From NCBI GenBank assembly GCA_963575745.1, contig CAUYUJ010006335.1, positions 126,001 to 190,000 on the forward strand: DNA of 64,000 nucleotides, written 5' to 3'. Below, piece by piece: positions 22,500-33,345 of this stretch. A program made the position numbers and the translations under genes. The first letter of the stretch is position 1. Each line of letters starts with the position of its first letter. Source of the stretch: Prorocentrum cordatum (taxonomy: Eukaryota > Sar > Dinophyceae > Prorocentrales > Prorocentraceae). The notes beneath the pieces are model-generated. The model worked only from the letters and a program-made list of their open reading frames with translations, was not told the DNA's origin and made no database searches.

Positions 22500-23115
22500 G
22501 CTTTTGGCATTTTTCTGGCCGTCCTGGAGGCCCTCTTGGATGCCTCTTGGGCGTCTTGGGCCAGCTTCGAGCCAACTTCGGCCATCTTGGTGGGCCCCTG
22601 GCCCGTCTGACGCCGTCGGGGGCCGTTTGGGGGTCCTCTCTGGGCCGACTTGGGGTCCGTCTTGGAGGCTGTCTTGGGCGTCTTGGAGGCCTCTTGGGCC
22701 GTCTTTGGCCCTCTCGGGGCTGTCTTGGGTGCGTAGTGGGCCGTCATGGGGCCGTCTTGGAAGCCTCGTGGGCGATCTTGGGGCGATCTTGGCGGCCTCT
22801 TGGGCCGTCTTGAGCCGTCGGAATGCTGAGAAGAGGCAAACGCCCAAATCTTTCAAACATCTTAGGATAATCCATGATTTTGGATTCTTCGGGTCCTCCT
22901 GGAGGACCTCTTGGAGGCCTCTTGGGTCGTGTTGGGCCGTCTAGGAGGCTTCTTGGGCGAACTTGGAGGTGTCTTGGACTCTCTTGGGCCGTCTTGGAGG
23001 CCGTCTTGGACCATCTTGGGCGAACTTGGAGCCCATCTTGTTTCATCTTGGAGGCCATCTTGGGCCAGAGTGGCCATCTTGGAGGCCATTTTGAGCCGTC
23101 TTGGCGGATTTTGTG
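22500..23115 (+). repeat. CTTGG/GGCCTC-type repeat block
   Basis: Two runs separated by an AT-richer spacer at about 22815-22880. The segment around 22580-22630 (GTGGGCCCCTGGCCCGTC) matches the block left of the DIRS-like element at about 16020-16065, so both flanks derive from the same repeat. Confidence 0.8.
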
Positions 23116-23228
23116 TGGGCGCTGAGGTGGTTTGCGCGGCCTTCCGGGACCCCGGCGGAAAGCGCCGAAGCCACAAGACCAAAACCAAAAGGATTCAGAA
23201 CGCCAGGCACCCCTGCGACGAATCGACA

Positions 23229-23435
23229 CGGGGCGGCGGATGGAAGACGCCTACGGCGAATCACCGCCGCCCCTTGCCTTTTTAGAAGCGCCTCGGTGGC
23301 CGAACGTTGAGGCCAGACCTGCCGAGCTATCGGACCATGTGTTCCCCGAATCGGTTTGGGGAGCCTTCGGGGAACGCGGGCATCTTGAGAGTCATCTTGG
23401 CCGCCTGGAGGCCATTTTGACCCTTTCGGGCCTTA
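23229..23435 (+). repeat. Dispersed repeat D, copy 2 (with hairpin)
   Basis: Nearly identical to 15528-15742 and in the same orientation, about 7.7 kb away on the other side of the DIRS-like element. The GGGGCGGCGG/CCGCCGCCCC stem and its loop are conserved. A further CTTGG-type run follows to about 23470. Confidence 0.8.
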
Positions 23436-23744
23436 TTGGGCGATCTCTGGGTGCACTTGGGCGATCTTTGCGTGAATTTGAAAGGGGGCTGGGGGGCCCA
23501 GCCAGCAGCTTCGCCTCGGGCGAAGCCAAGCTCCAACTCTGTTGTACCGTAGTGGCGATAGTCCCAGTATGAGAGGAGATGCCATCTCAAGCAATAGGAA
23601 TATCCTCTTGGTCTCGATAGCGATTGTGTGCCTCGCAGTGAGGCACGGTCGAATTTGGGCGGCTGGCCGCTTGGGTCGACGCGGCCGCGGGCGCACGCTC
23701 GCTTCCACTCCTTGCGTCCCTCAGCTCGCTTTAGAGTCGGACAG

Positions 23745-24412
23745 CGTTTCGTGGCCCCATAGGGGGCCCCACCGAAGGTCCCAGTGGCGCCGCCCGCATG
23801 CGTCCGCCACCACCCAGACTCACTCCCAGCACAGCCCTTGCTCCCTGCGTTTCACCCACCCAGTGCAGGGTTTCCTGGCCCCATAAAAGGGGGCCCCACC
23901 GACGGTCCTAGTGGCGCCGCCCGCATGCGTCCGCCACCAACCGACACAGCCCTTGCTCCCTGCGTTTCGCCCGCCCAGTGCAGCGTTTCGTGGCCCCATC
24001 GGGGGCTCCACCGAATGTCCCAGTGGCACCGCCGGCATGCGTTCGCCACCACCCAGTACAGCCATTGCTCCCTTCGTTTCGCCCACCCAGTACAGCGTTT
24101 CGTGGCCCCATAAAGGGGGTCCCACCGAAGGTCCAAGTGGCGCCGCCCGCATGCGTCCGCCACCACCCAGCACGGCCCTTGCTCCCTGTGTTTCACCTAC
24201 CCAGTACAGGGTTTCGTGGCCCCATAAGGGGGCCCCACGGAAGGTCACAATGGCACCGCCCGCGTGCGTCCGCCACCACCCAGCACAGCCTTTGCTCCCT
24301 GCGTTTCACACACCCAGTACAGCGTTTCGTGGCCCCATAGGGAGCTCAACGGAAGGTCCCAGTGGCACCGCCCGCATGCGTCCGCCACCACCCAGCACGG
24401 CCCTTGCTCCTT
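23745..24412 (+). repeat. Minisatellite, six units of about 113 bp
   Basis: The word CGTTTCGTGGCCCCAT (or one-base variants) starts units at 23745, 23869, 23984, 24096, 24209 and 24323, giving periods of 124, 115, 112, 113 and 114 bp. Each unit also contains CGCATGCGTCCGCCACCAC and GCCCTTGCTCCCTGCGTTTC. Periods are mostly not multiples of three, so the open frames are not conserved as protein. Confidence 0.95.
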
Positions 24413-24989
24413 GCGGAAGCTTTCTGCGGCGGCCAAGTTCAGTGTCACGAGTGCACAGACAGGCATACCCGAACCATTCACATTCATATGCATTTCCACG
24501 AGGCGTAGCCATGATCGCATTCGTGCAAATATATTCGCTCGCACGCAGATTCATTCACACTTGGATTCATTCGCGCTCAGAGTCGCCAGCGCCCAGCCTG
24601 TCGTATTTAGACCAATCGTTCTCCTTCATGTGGTGTACCCCGCCATATTTCGGCACGCCCCTCGTACGGCTCGTGGGCACCACTGAAGAAGATATTCACA
24701 ATTGCGGTATTCACAACTGGATATGGTTGGGTCCTTCGCGCCCGGATAGTATTGTTTAATACAAGGGATGGTGGGGGGGGGGAGAGCCCGCATGCACGTG
24801 GGTTGGCTCCCAGTCGCCAGGGGGAGGGGGTGTATATTAACAGGGAGCAGTGATCAAGACGCCCTCCCCGCCCGCAAGCCGTCTCGCTCAATCCCACCCG
24901 CCCTCCCAACACAGAGGTAACACCCGAGCCTGGCCCGAGCCGCAGCATATACAGCAGTCGTCTTTGAATGGACAGCTACTGGGGGCCAA

Positions 24990-25189
24990 TCCGCCGCCGC
25001 CGCCGCCGCTTCCGCCGCCGCCGCCGCCGCCGCTTTCTCCGCCGCCGCTCGCCGCCGCCGCGCCGCCGCCGCCGCCGCTGTCCGCCGCCGCTGCCGCCAC
25101 CGCGCCGCTCGCCGCCGCCGCCGCCGCCGCCGCCACCGCCGCCGCCGCCGACGCCCCCGCTGCCGAATCGCCGCAGCCACCGTTGCCGC

Positions 25190-25238
<49 letters not shown>

Positions 25239-25325
25239 CCCACCGCCACCGCCGCCACCGTTGCCGCCACCGCCGCAGCCGCCGCAGCCCCCCCGCCGCA
25301 TGCGCCACAACTGCCGCCGCCGCCA
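24990..25325 (+). repeat. (GCC)n tract
   Basis: CCG/GCC triplets over about 330 bp with scattered substitutions; codes for poly-Pro/Ala/Arg in the three frames. Sequence from 24413 to 24990 and from 25326 to 26047 shows no recognised gene. Confidence 0.9.
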
Positions 25326-26047
25326 GGTGTATTCTGTATTGTCTTTTGACAGGGATGGTGGGGGGAAACCGCATCGGGTTCGCTGCGCATGCTCCGAATT
25401 TGGAGGCAAAATGTGTTTCGTATGGTTTTTTACAGAAAGAGATGGTGGGAGGGTGCCCGCATGGACCTGGGTTGGCTCCCAGTCGCCTGGGGATTTCCCC
25501 CCGGACTCGCCTCCGAGTTGTGCTGGACGCGGTCCTGGCCCAAAATGTTTTCAGCTTTGCGCCATTTTGGACTTGGGTTCTGGGAAGAGGTGTCCTGGAG
25601 GCCGTCTGGACCTCCCGACAAAATCCTGGGGACACCTTGGGTCAGGGAGGCCTTTGGCAACACCTGAGCAGTGAGCCCCGTGGCAGCCAGGCAGAGGACA
25701 CGCGAGCTGTGCTCCAGGATGCTCGCAGAAACGTTCCGAGCCTGCGCCGAAGTACTCAGCAGATGTGTCTTGAGAGCCGTGGGGCTCTGTTGGTGCTTGC
25801 GCCGTTAGTCCCGCCCTTCTTTCCCTCCTTGTCGTTTCTCTTGGTGTCTCTTCTTGGGTCTCCTGCCTGGCATGGGCGTGGGAGGAACAACTATGGTAAT
25901 TGGCGACAGCGCGTGCTTGCCACAAGCTTTGGCAAATTGGAGGCTAAACTTGGAGCGCGGCTGGCTCCAGAACGCAGTCCAGAAGGGGGGGCTGAAGAAG
26001 GAACACAGTCCACCCGCATAGTAAGGATGGGCAACCTTCCTAAGGGT

Positions 26048-26406
26048 CCCCTCACATCCTTCCCTCCTCGGTCCGTCCTTGGCCACTTTCGCTGGCCGCG
26101 CCCCGCTCGAGAAGCCTCGAGATGGCTCTCCAAGGTCCTAACATCCTTATCGTGCGTCCTTATGAGACGGGTCGACTGTACCCCAACTAGTGTTGCGAGA
26201 GTGTCCAGACGTTCCGAAGATGCATTCCAACATCCTCATCGTGTGGCTAGGCGCCAGGGTAGTCTTCCAGCGTGTGGGTTAGGTGGAGGGGGAACCCCCT
26301 CCTCTCAAGGGAGCGGGGGGTCGCTTTGGAAGAGCACGTGCCCGGAGCTACCTGCACCCAGAATGCTGGTTGACTGTAGCCCGAGGAGGCGCACCGTGTG
26401 AGTCGA
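26048..26406 (+). repeat. Dispersed repeat E, copy 1
   Basis: About 350 bp clearly homologous to 34738-35085: shared stretches include TCCTTCCCTCCTCGG, GGCCGCGCCCCGCTCGA, ATCCTTATCGTGCGTCCTTA and GTGTCCAGACGTTCCGA. Identity is roughly 85-90% by eye. No coding function. Confidence 0.8.
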
Positions 26407-26488
26407 GGCAGGGCGAGGCAGGGCCAGGCCGGGCCAGGCATGGCGAGGCAAGGCAATGCAGGGCAGTGAAGCTTGGTCCGGTTTGTGT

Positions 26489-26632
26489 CAGGCATGTCCC
26501 CCGACAGGAGGAATATGCAAAACTAGTCAAGAATCTGGGGGCGACTTTTCGACTATTTTGGAGTATATTTGCATCTTTTCTGACTCTTTTTTATTTTTCC
26601 TCCAAAACCCGCCTGTAGGAGGAAATGCCCGA
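26489..26632 (+). mobile_element. Small AT-rich element with imperfect terminal inverted repeats
   Basis: Starts GGCATGTCCCCCGACAGG and ends CCTGTAGGAGGAAATGCC, which are imperfect inverted repeats. The AT-rich interior (GACTATTTTGGAGTATATTT) is unlike the neighbourhood. A related sequence at about 35359-35800 appears split by a CTTGG-type block, and both follow a copy of repeat E. Confidence 0.45.
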
Positions 26633-26952
26633 CCTGATGGTAAGATGAGGTAGCGTAGCGTAAAGTACGATCATGCACTTCGGGCAATGCAGCGTGAATG
26701 CCGACACTTGTGCTGCGACAAGCGCAGGCAGTGTGCGGGAAGTCGAGGCAAGATAGGCAAGGTCTAATAAACTGAACGTGCGGTGCGTCACGAGCGGCGA
26801 ACATATCCGTATCCGTGCCTTACAGGTCTGGACTTTGGGGCGCAATCTCGCGACGCGGTCGCACGAATACGTCCCGTGCAGTGCATCCTGGAGCCAGGTT
26901 CGCGGCCCAGGGGCCCGGCCCGCGAGGCCGCGGATGTGCTACCGCATGTCAT

Positions 26953-26974
26953 GCCATAGTCATTTTGGCTCAAG
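26953..26974 (+). other. Relict dinoflagellate spliced-leader sequence
   Basis: The 22 bases end in CATTTTGGCTCAAG and match the dinoflagellate spliced leader at 20 of 22 positions (differences at leader positions 4 and 8, from the leader sequence as I remember it). The leader is normally added to mRNAs by trans-splicing and is not part of protein genes. Its presence 74 nt before the start codon of an intronless gene is the known sign of a mature mRNA copied back into the genome. Confidence 0.85.
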
Positions 26975-27048
26975 CCGTCTCAGCAGCCCGCACAGCCTGT
27001 TGCCTCCCCCGAGGCCGGCACTCTGAGGAGCAGTCCTCTGCCCCGAAC

Positions 27049-27456
27049 ATGTCATTGACCGTGTTCCGCACGATCCGCGCGGCTCGCGTCTTGCCCCAGG
27101 CGGTGCAGCGTGCAGCAGCAGCACCCAGCGTCGTGGCTCCCGCTGCTTGCCGGTCGTTCACCACGGTGCCCCAGCAGAAGAACTCCGGCGCGAACATCAC
27201 GGCAGTCGGCCTCGGCGAGCCCCTCACCAAGCGCCACGCGGGTGTCTCTGTGCTTGGCTGCGCGATCGCGATGGTGGCCGTGGGTGGCTGCGCTCAGGGC
27301 ATTGGTCAGCTCTTCGCGGCGCTGGTGGTCGGCATGGCGCGCAACCCGTCCATGAAGGAGGACTTGTTCACCTACACCCTGATCGGAATGGGCTTCCTCG
27401 AGTTCCTCGCGATTGTGGTGATCCTTATCGCGGGGCTGCTGCTGTACTCCGAGTGA
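27049..27456 (+). CDS. ATP5MC/atp9-like: Mitochondrial F1Fo ATP synthase subunit c (c-ring proteolipid), nuclear-encoded
   Basis: 135 residues, intronless. Residues 1 to about 45 are Arg/Ala-rich with few acidic residues (MSLTVFRTIRAARVLPQAVQ), a mitochondrial targeting presequence. The mature part has two hydrophobic helices (about 64-97 and 109-133) joined by the conserved polar loop ARNPSMKEDLF (Arg98). Helix 2 carries Glu118 in GMGFLEF, aligned with the proton-binding carboxylate of fungal and animal subunit c. The protein oligomerises into the rotor ring of the inner-membrane ATP synthase and carries protons during ATP synthesis. Dinoflagellates encode it in the nucleus. The ATG at 27049 is chosen because it begins the presequence; the frame is open further upstream. 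The relict spliced leader upstream and absence of introns indicate a retroposed gene that stays intact. Confidence 0.95.
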   Translation: MSLTVFRTIRAARVLPQAVQRAAAAPSVVAPAACRSFTTVPQQKNSGANITAVGLGEPLTKRHAGVSVLGCAIAMVAVGGCAQGIGQLFAALVVGMARNPSMKEDLFTYTLIGMGFLEFLAIVVILIAGLLLYSE

Positions 27457-27663
27457 TCTTGCGGCGTGGGCTGCAGAGCGTCCGGGGTCTGCTACAAGTG
27501 GGAAGCCGGGAGCGAGGTCGGTACGGGGGGTGTCGGAGGGATCTCCAGCTGCTTGCGGCAAGTCCCGCCACCGTGCCAGCCCAGCATTCTGAGTGGCGAC
27601 TGTTCGAGGGGGTACGTGAGGCCGTCACGTGTGACACCTCGTGTTTCCAGGCTTGGGTGAGCC

Positions 27664-27705
27664 ATGATCATGATGGTGGTGGTGATGATGATGATGATGA
27701 TGGTT

Positions 27706-27753
<48 letters not shown>

Positions 27754-27919
27754 CTGATGATGATGCTGCTGCTGATGCTGATGCTGATGCTGCTGCTGCT
27801 GATGATGATGATGACGATGCTGCTGCTGATGATGCTGATGATGCTGATGATGATGATGATGATGATGATGATGCTGATGATGCTGATGATGCTGATGATG
27901 CTGATGATGCTGATGATGC

Positions 27920-27987
<68 letters not shown>

Positions 27988-28060
27988 ATTACGAGGAGGA
28001 GGAGGAGGAGGAGGAGGAGGAGGAGGAGGAGGAGGAGGAGGAGGAGGATGGAGGAGGAAA
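27664..28060 (+). repeat. (GAT)n tract followed by (GGA)n tract
   Basis: GAT/GCT triplets from about 27664 to 27986, then GGA from about 27990 to 28060. It begins about 210 bp after the ATP synthase stop codon, possibly within or just beyond the 3' UTR. Confidence 0.95.
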
Positions 28061-28139
28061 TTGAGGAAGGCCGTCATATGTGACATCTCGTCCTCGCCAT
28101 CTCGTGACCCTCGGTCTATCCCGCCACCGTGCCTGGATT

Positions 28140-29540
28140 GAAGGTCAGAGGCCTCTGGGATGCCTGTGGGGATTTCTTGGGAGGCCTCTCGGAAGTTTCT
28201 TGGATTCGGTTTTGGTGAGTGTTCGGGGCCTCTCGGGGGTCTCTCGGGGGCCTCTTGGGGCCTGATTTGGGCACCTTGCGGGCCTCCTGGAGCTTGCGGG
28301 GGGCATCTTGGGAGCCTGCTGGCGGTCTCAGGGGCCATCTTGGGGCGAAGGGCTCGAACTGTCGGTTCGTGTTCCCCCTCTGCGGCCTCTCTCGGGCCCC
28401 TCTTGTGGCCCTAATTCGCTGTGTTGGGAGCCTCTTGGGCCGACCCCGGGGGCATCTTGGGCCGTGTGGGGGCGCTCTTGGGCCCTCATAGGGCGTCTTG
28501 GAGCGATCTGTGGGGCCTCGCTGGGGCCTCTTGGGCTGTCTTGGAGCATCGAAAGCCAAACAAGACGAGAACATTAAGATCATTAAGACAACCCGAGTAC
28601 AATGCTTGAATTTCATCTCGGGGCCCTCTTGGGGGGCCTCTTGGAGACCTCTTGGTGCGTTTTGGGGGCCTCTTGCGCCGTCTGTGGGCCTTCTTGGGCG
28701 ACAGGAGGGATCTTGGTGCGACTTGGGGCCCGCTTGGACCGTTTTGGGGGCCTCTTGGGGCCCTCTTGGCCCGTTCGGGGGCATTGGGCGGGGTTGCCGT
28801 CCTGGAGCCCCCCGCAAAAACATCCAGGGAGCGCCCAGCAGTGTCCAGAAGCGTCTGGGAAACCGAGGGTCTGGGACGTTTAAAAACTATAGAAGCCTTT
28901 TACCTCTCAGGGCTGCTTGATCTTTGGGGCACGCCACTTCGTGCTGAAGGCGCAGTGGCGGATCTGAGGAGCTCTCATGGAACTCGTTTGGGCCGTCTTG
29001 TGGCTGTCTGGGGCTCCTGTGAGGCAGTCTTGGGGGTCCCTCGAGGCTGTTTTGGGGCCCTCTTAGGCCGTCTTGGGGCTCTCTTGGGCCCTCTTGAGGC
29101 CCTCTTGGCCGTAAGGCGGGTGCCTGGGGGCCGTCGTGGGGCTGTCTTGGTGCCGTCTTGGGCAGTTGAAGGGTCCTCTTTGGCTGTCTTTGAACCCACG
29201 GGAGGCCCTCTTGATCCGTCTTGGGGACGTCTTGGATGCCTCTTGGGCCCTTGCGGGGTCCTCTTTGGCCATCTTTGGATCCTCGGGGGGGCCTCTTGGG
29301 CCGTCTTGGGGCCATCGTGGAGGCTTCTTGGGCCGTCTGCAGTTGACGGAAGCCTGGAAAGGCGAGAATGAGACAATCATTCAAATATTGCAGGGAAGTC
29401 CATGCTTTTGGCTTTGGGGTTCTGTTGGAGGTCCTCTTGGAGCCCTTCTGGGCCCTCCAGGATGTATCTTGAGCCGTCACGAGGCCATATTTGGCCGCCT
29501 TGCGGCCATCTTGGCCCGTCTTTGAGGCAGCTTGCATGGG
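28140..29540 (+). repeat. Large CTTGG/GGCCTC-type repeat region with periodic AT-richer spacers
   Basis: CTTGG-rich runs at about 28140-28540, 28620-28790, 28985-29340 and 29410-29530 alternate with AT-richer spacers at 28545-28620, 28855-28905 and 29345-29410. Spacers share words such as CATTCAAA and GAGA-CAATCATT with those at 15875 and 22815. Both strands lack stops over hundreds of codons, yet the predicted peptides are simple repeats. No exon was recognised inside. Confidence 0.85.
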
Positions 29541-30145
29541 TCGTCTTGGAAGCTCGGGACGCGGATCCATCCCTTTCCCCGAGGGATCGTGGCCGAGGGA
29601 TCGTGGCCTCGGGAGTCCCTTGTGTGAGAATGCAGAAACCCTGCAGAGCAGCACCTGGTATTGTACTAGGATGCAGTTCCTGGGAGGTCACATTCTGAAT
29701 CGGCGCTGGTTTATCCCTGATCGAAAACTGATTTAATCCGGCACAATACCGTTCACTATCCGTAAGCCTTCGCCCACTGCCGCCGGCGTCCTCTCTCTCA
29801 GAATGGGGCATTCGCTAAGTTGGGATGCAAGGGTGCCGCCGTGAAGCAATGTCGGAACTTCACGCGAGGGCCAATATCGTACGTTACGGCTTGCACCGCA
29901 AAATTGTGAACCATCTCTCGAATTCTGACAGTTCGCATTGCGAACTTGATGACACTCGTGATCGCAAACGATGAGCTGGGATAGAGCGATACTCGTCTTT
30001 TTGGGCGGTCGGAAATCCAAGCAGGCGTGATTTAAACATTTATTTTTATTGGCTTCCGCAGGCTCTCCTGGTGGGCCTCTTGGAGCCCTCCTGGGCCGTC
30101 TTGGGGGCCGCTTGCGTTTGGAGAGTTTATTGAGCATTTTGGGCC
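29541..30145. other. No recognised gene
   Basis: Mostly unique sequence. A short run GAGGGATCGTGGCC is doubled at about 29581-29610, resembling the 42-bp minisatellite unit downstream, and a short CTTGG-type run lies at 30062-30112. Confidence 0.4.
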
Positions 30146-30256
30146 ATGGGGAGGAGAAGGAGGAGGAGGAGGAGGAGGAGGAGGAGGAGGAGGAGAAGGA
30201 GGCGGAGGAGGTGGAGGAGGAGGAGGAGGAGGAGGAGGAGGAGGAGGAAGAGGAGG
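30146..30256 (+). repeat. (GGA)n purine tract
   Basis: About 110 bp of GGA/GAG triplets. Confidence 0.9.
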
Positions 30257-30424
30257 ATATGAGGGATAATGTACAGACGAGGACGAGAAGGCTTCATGGG
30301 GAACCTCTTGCGGCCTCCTGGGGGCTCTAGGGGACCTGTGTGCTCCCTTTGAGCTTCCTGAGGGCCTCTTGGGCAAATTCTTGGTTTCGTCTTGGGCCTC
30401 TTAGGGGGGCCACTTGTGCGCGAA

Positions 30425-31425
30425 TATTTTGTAATTTGCCAGTGATCTTGGCCTCGGGGGCGCGGATATTGTTTAATCTACAACGGATTTTGGCTTCGGG
30501 ACGCGAACATGGAGTCAATTGCCAGGGATCGTGGCCTCGGGGCTGCGAACGTAGTGTAATTTGCGAAGAGATCGTGGCCTCGGGGACGCGAATACGAGTC
30601 ATTTTCTAGGGATCGTGGCCTCGGTGACGCAACGACTGAATAATTTGCGATGGTTTATGGCCTCGAGGACGCGACTATTGGGTACACTACAGGAGATGAT
30701 GGTTTCGAGGACGCAAGTGCCGGGTAATTTGTAAGGGATCGTGGCCTCGGGCACGCGAATATGATGCAATTTACAGTGGATCGCGGCCTGGGGGACGTAA
30801 CTACTGAATGATTTGCAAGGTTTATGGCGTCGAGGACGCGAATATTTGGTAAACTACGGGGGATTATGATTTCGAGGGCGCAAATCTCGGCTAATGTGTG
30901 AAGGATCGTGGCCTCGGGGGCCCGACAATTGTGCAATTTTGCAGGGGATTGTGGCCTGGGGGACAGCGTAATTTGCGAGATGCCGCGGCCTGTGGCATAC
31001 CTTAGAAGGGATTATGGCTTCGAGGACGCAGATCTCGCGTAATTTACAGGGGATCGTGGCCTCGGGGACGCGATTCTGATGTAATGCGCGAGGGGCCGTG
31101 GTTTTGGGGACGCGAGTATTGTGTAAGTTACGGAGGATCGTGGCCTCGGTGACGCAACTTTTGCATACATTATGGAGGTTTGCGGCCTCGAGGACGCGAA
31201 CACTGTTCAATTAAAACATGGTCGCTGCTTCGAGGACGCAACAAGGGCATAATTTACAAGGGATCGTAGCCTCGAGGATGCAAACATGATGTAATTTACG
31301 AGAGATCGTGGTCTCGGGGACGCGAATCTTGAGGACATTGCAGGGTACTGTGGTCCTGGGGACGCAAGCATCGTGTAATTTAGCAGGGGTTCAGGTCCCG
31401 GGGGCGCGAATCTGATACATTTTTA
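30425..31425 (+). repeat. 42-bp minisatellite, about 24 units
   Basis: A core GATCGTGGCCTCGGGGACGC recurs at a spacing of 41-43 bp (cores near 30449, 30490, 30531, 30574, 30615 and so on to about 31392), with one short interval near 30990-31014. The second half of each unit is AT-rich (GTAATTTAC-type). Because 42 is 14 codons, the minus strand holds long open stretches with a degenerate 14-residue repeat containing RPRS. Confidence 0.95.
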
Positions 31426-31635
31426 CGTGTCCCAGGCCTCCCCAGAAATTCTGAGAACCCCTGGGGGGCGTGGCAAGTTGGATCCTTGTGGGCCCCTCCC
31501 TCGCGCGGACTTCAACATGTCACAGCAGGAAGAAGACAGCAGGATCACAACACGGGAGACTTGAAACTGGAACTGGAGCAGGGAGGCGGCAGGCCGAGTC
31601 CGCGGAGCCTGGCGGCCCCGCAAATGGGCCGGCGG

Positions 31636-31762
31636 ATTTGCGCGGAGGCCTTGTGCGGGGTCTTGTGCGGAGGCCTCGTGCGGAGGCCCTTTGTGCGGAG
31701 GCCCTTTTGTGCGGAGGCCTTGTGCTCGCGCGAGTCTTTGTGCGGAGGCCTCGTGCGGGGCA
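31636..31762 (+). repeat. GTGCGGAGGCC minisatellite
   Basis: The word TTGTGCGGAGGCC is repeated about seven times at spacings of 13-20 bp. Confidence 0.8.
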
Positions 31763-31982
31763 CCGTGCGCGCCTGCTGCGGGGCCCTGGTGCTTGCCCCC
31801 GGGGCTCGGGCTGCTGCTGGCCCAGGCCTGCTCGGCACAGGCCCCCTTGTGCCCCAGCACTCTTCGACCCGGCGTTTTCTCTACAAAAACAGTAGTCTTG
31901 CTTAATCCCGCCCATTCCAGCGTAATTCCGCTTCATCCGGACCCTGGCCTTCTCAGGCTCCAACGTCCTCTTAATCTCACCA

Positions 31983-32120
31983 AGCGCGTTCCACAACGGG
32001 CAGCGTGCCTACTCGCAAACGACCGAAATACACACCATTGCTTCGATGCTCTGGATCGTAAATCCCGCGGCGGATCCAGGCCATTTGCGAGTAGCTACTT
32101 TGCGAGCAGTGGAGCGCGCT
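31983..32120 (+). mobile_element. MITE-like element, copy 2
   Basis: 138 bp. AGCGCGTTCCAC at the left and GTGGAGCGCGCT at the right form inverted ends, with CTACTCGCAA inside the left arm and TTGCGAGTAG inside the right arm. The interior GGATCCAGGCCATT is shared with copies 1 and 3. The extra left-arm change (AACGGGCAGC) weakens the repeat there. Confidence 0.7.
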
Positions 32121-33242
32121 CGTCGATGATCGGGTTCGATGGCCCTGAATCGTTGTCTCATGGCACGCCCGCATCGTGCAGGCACGGTGGCGGATCTCGC
32201 GAGCTGCCCACAGGCCGTGCGCCTCCCTGCCCTCACTTCCTCCCTCCCGGGGCGGCCACGACGCCCCCGCGCGGGGCTGGACGCGGCAGCATGATTAGCA
32301 GAGCGCACCGAAAAGGATACCATCGGACGGGGCTGGGACGAGGACAAGTCCGTTCCAGAGCCGCCAGATCTGAGATATTCTCGATGTATCTTCACCCGAT
32401 TTTATCCTCTCGTCCTGGCTTCGTCTTTTGCCAGCCCAGAGATCTGAGGCTCTGAAAAGATCGGAGCGGCTGTTTTTTGGCAATTTTCGGCCCCAGGGAC
32501 CCTCAGCGGGCTCCAGGACCGTCAACGGAACGGCTCTGGACGAAAAGCAGGTCCCAGGTGAGTCGTCCAGACCACCCGGGACCCACGCATCGAAAGAATC
32601 GGAGCGTGTCGTGTCGGTTACGCGCAGGAGTGACCTTTCGTCGGAGGGACTTTTTGGTGCGGGCACACTGGGGTCCCCAGATGACCTAACACGGTGCGAT
32701 GGCGGCGGCTTGCGCGCTCGGGTGGGGCCTCCATGCGGCCCCAAAAGTTGCGCGCCGGGGGTCACTCCCGCCTGGGGTCGCTCATGCGTACAGTCGAGAG
32801 CACGGGACGCGAGGTCCGCGCGGATTTCTTGGATGGGCGCTGGAGCCCCAGCCCGCCAGGGAGGGGGATCCAGCCTCGATCCAACAACTCTGCGCGGACC
32901 TCCCAAAGTTTATGTTTATGTATGTCGTTCTCTGTTTCTCGAAAGAGTGCCAGCCGCATGATGTTTTACTGTTTCACTGAGTCAATGTCTGATGCATTTC
33001 GGGCCACTCCGTGCGTTTCGCGCGCTATGGAGCCGTCCTGATGAACGGATGTTTTGGCCGCCGCTCGGCTCTGCTCCGCTCCGCTCTGTCTCTCGAAGGG
33101 AGGAGGGCGAGTTGAGGCAACGCTAGCTGGCCTTCGGGGGGCCCCTCTCTCGCCGTGGCTGGACGCAGCTTGGGAATTTGGTGCATCTGGATCTCAGGGG
33201 GGGTGTCCGGGGACCGATTGCGAAGGCCGTACGGATGGTGCC
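32121..33242. other. No recognised gene
   Basis: Overlapping frames on both strands reach 170-200 residues but have no domain character. Nothing else was seen. Confidence 0.35.
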
Positions 33243-33244
33243 GC

Positions 33245-33277
<33 letters not shown>

Positions 33278-33345
33278 CGTCGACGACAACGACGGCGACG
33301 ACGACGATGACGACGACGACGACGGCCACAACCACGGCCACGACC
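33243..33345 (+). repeat. (GAC)n tract
   Basis: GAC/GGC triplets over about 100 bp, followed by CCACGACCACGTCC-type sequence. Confidence 0.85.

Noticed and set aside
22339-23229. Pro/Arg/Lys-rich minus-strand proteins in the CTTGG blocks
   Set aside because: The same pseudo-protein appears from every CTTGG block and in the opposite direction as Gly/Leu/Trp-rich peptides; codon-level conservation is not seen.
23745-24412. CRISPR array
   Set aside because: Units of about 113 bp are repeated end to end with no unique spacers, and the window is eukaryotic.
23784-24759. 282-residue frame across the 113-bp minisatellite
   Set aside because: Unit lengths are not multiples of three, so the frame cycles through different translations of the same repeat.
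27147-28064. 305-residue frame overlapping the ATP synthase gene and ending in poly-Asp/Glu
   Set aside because: It is the alternative frame of the real gene joined to a GAT/GGA tract.
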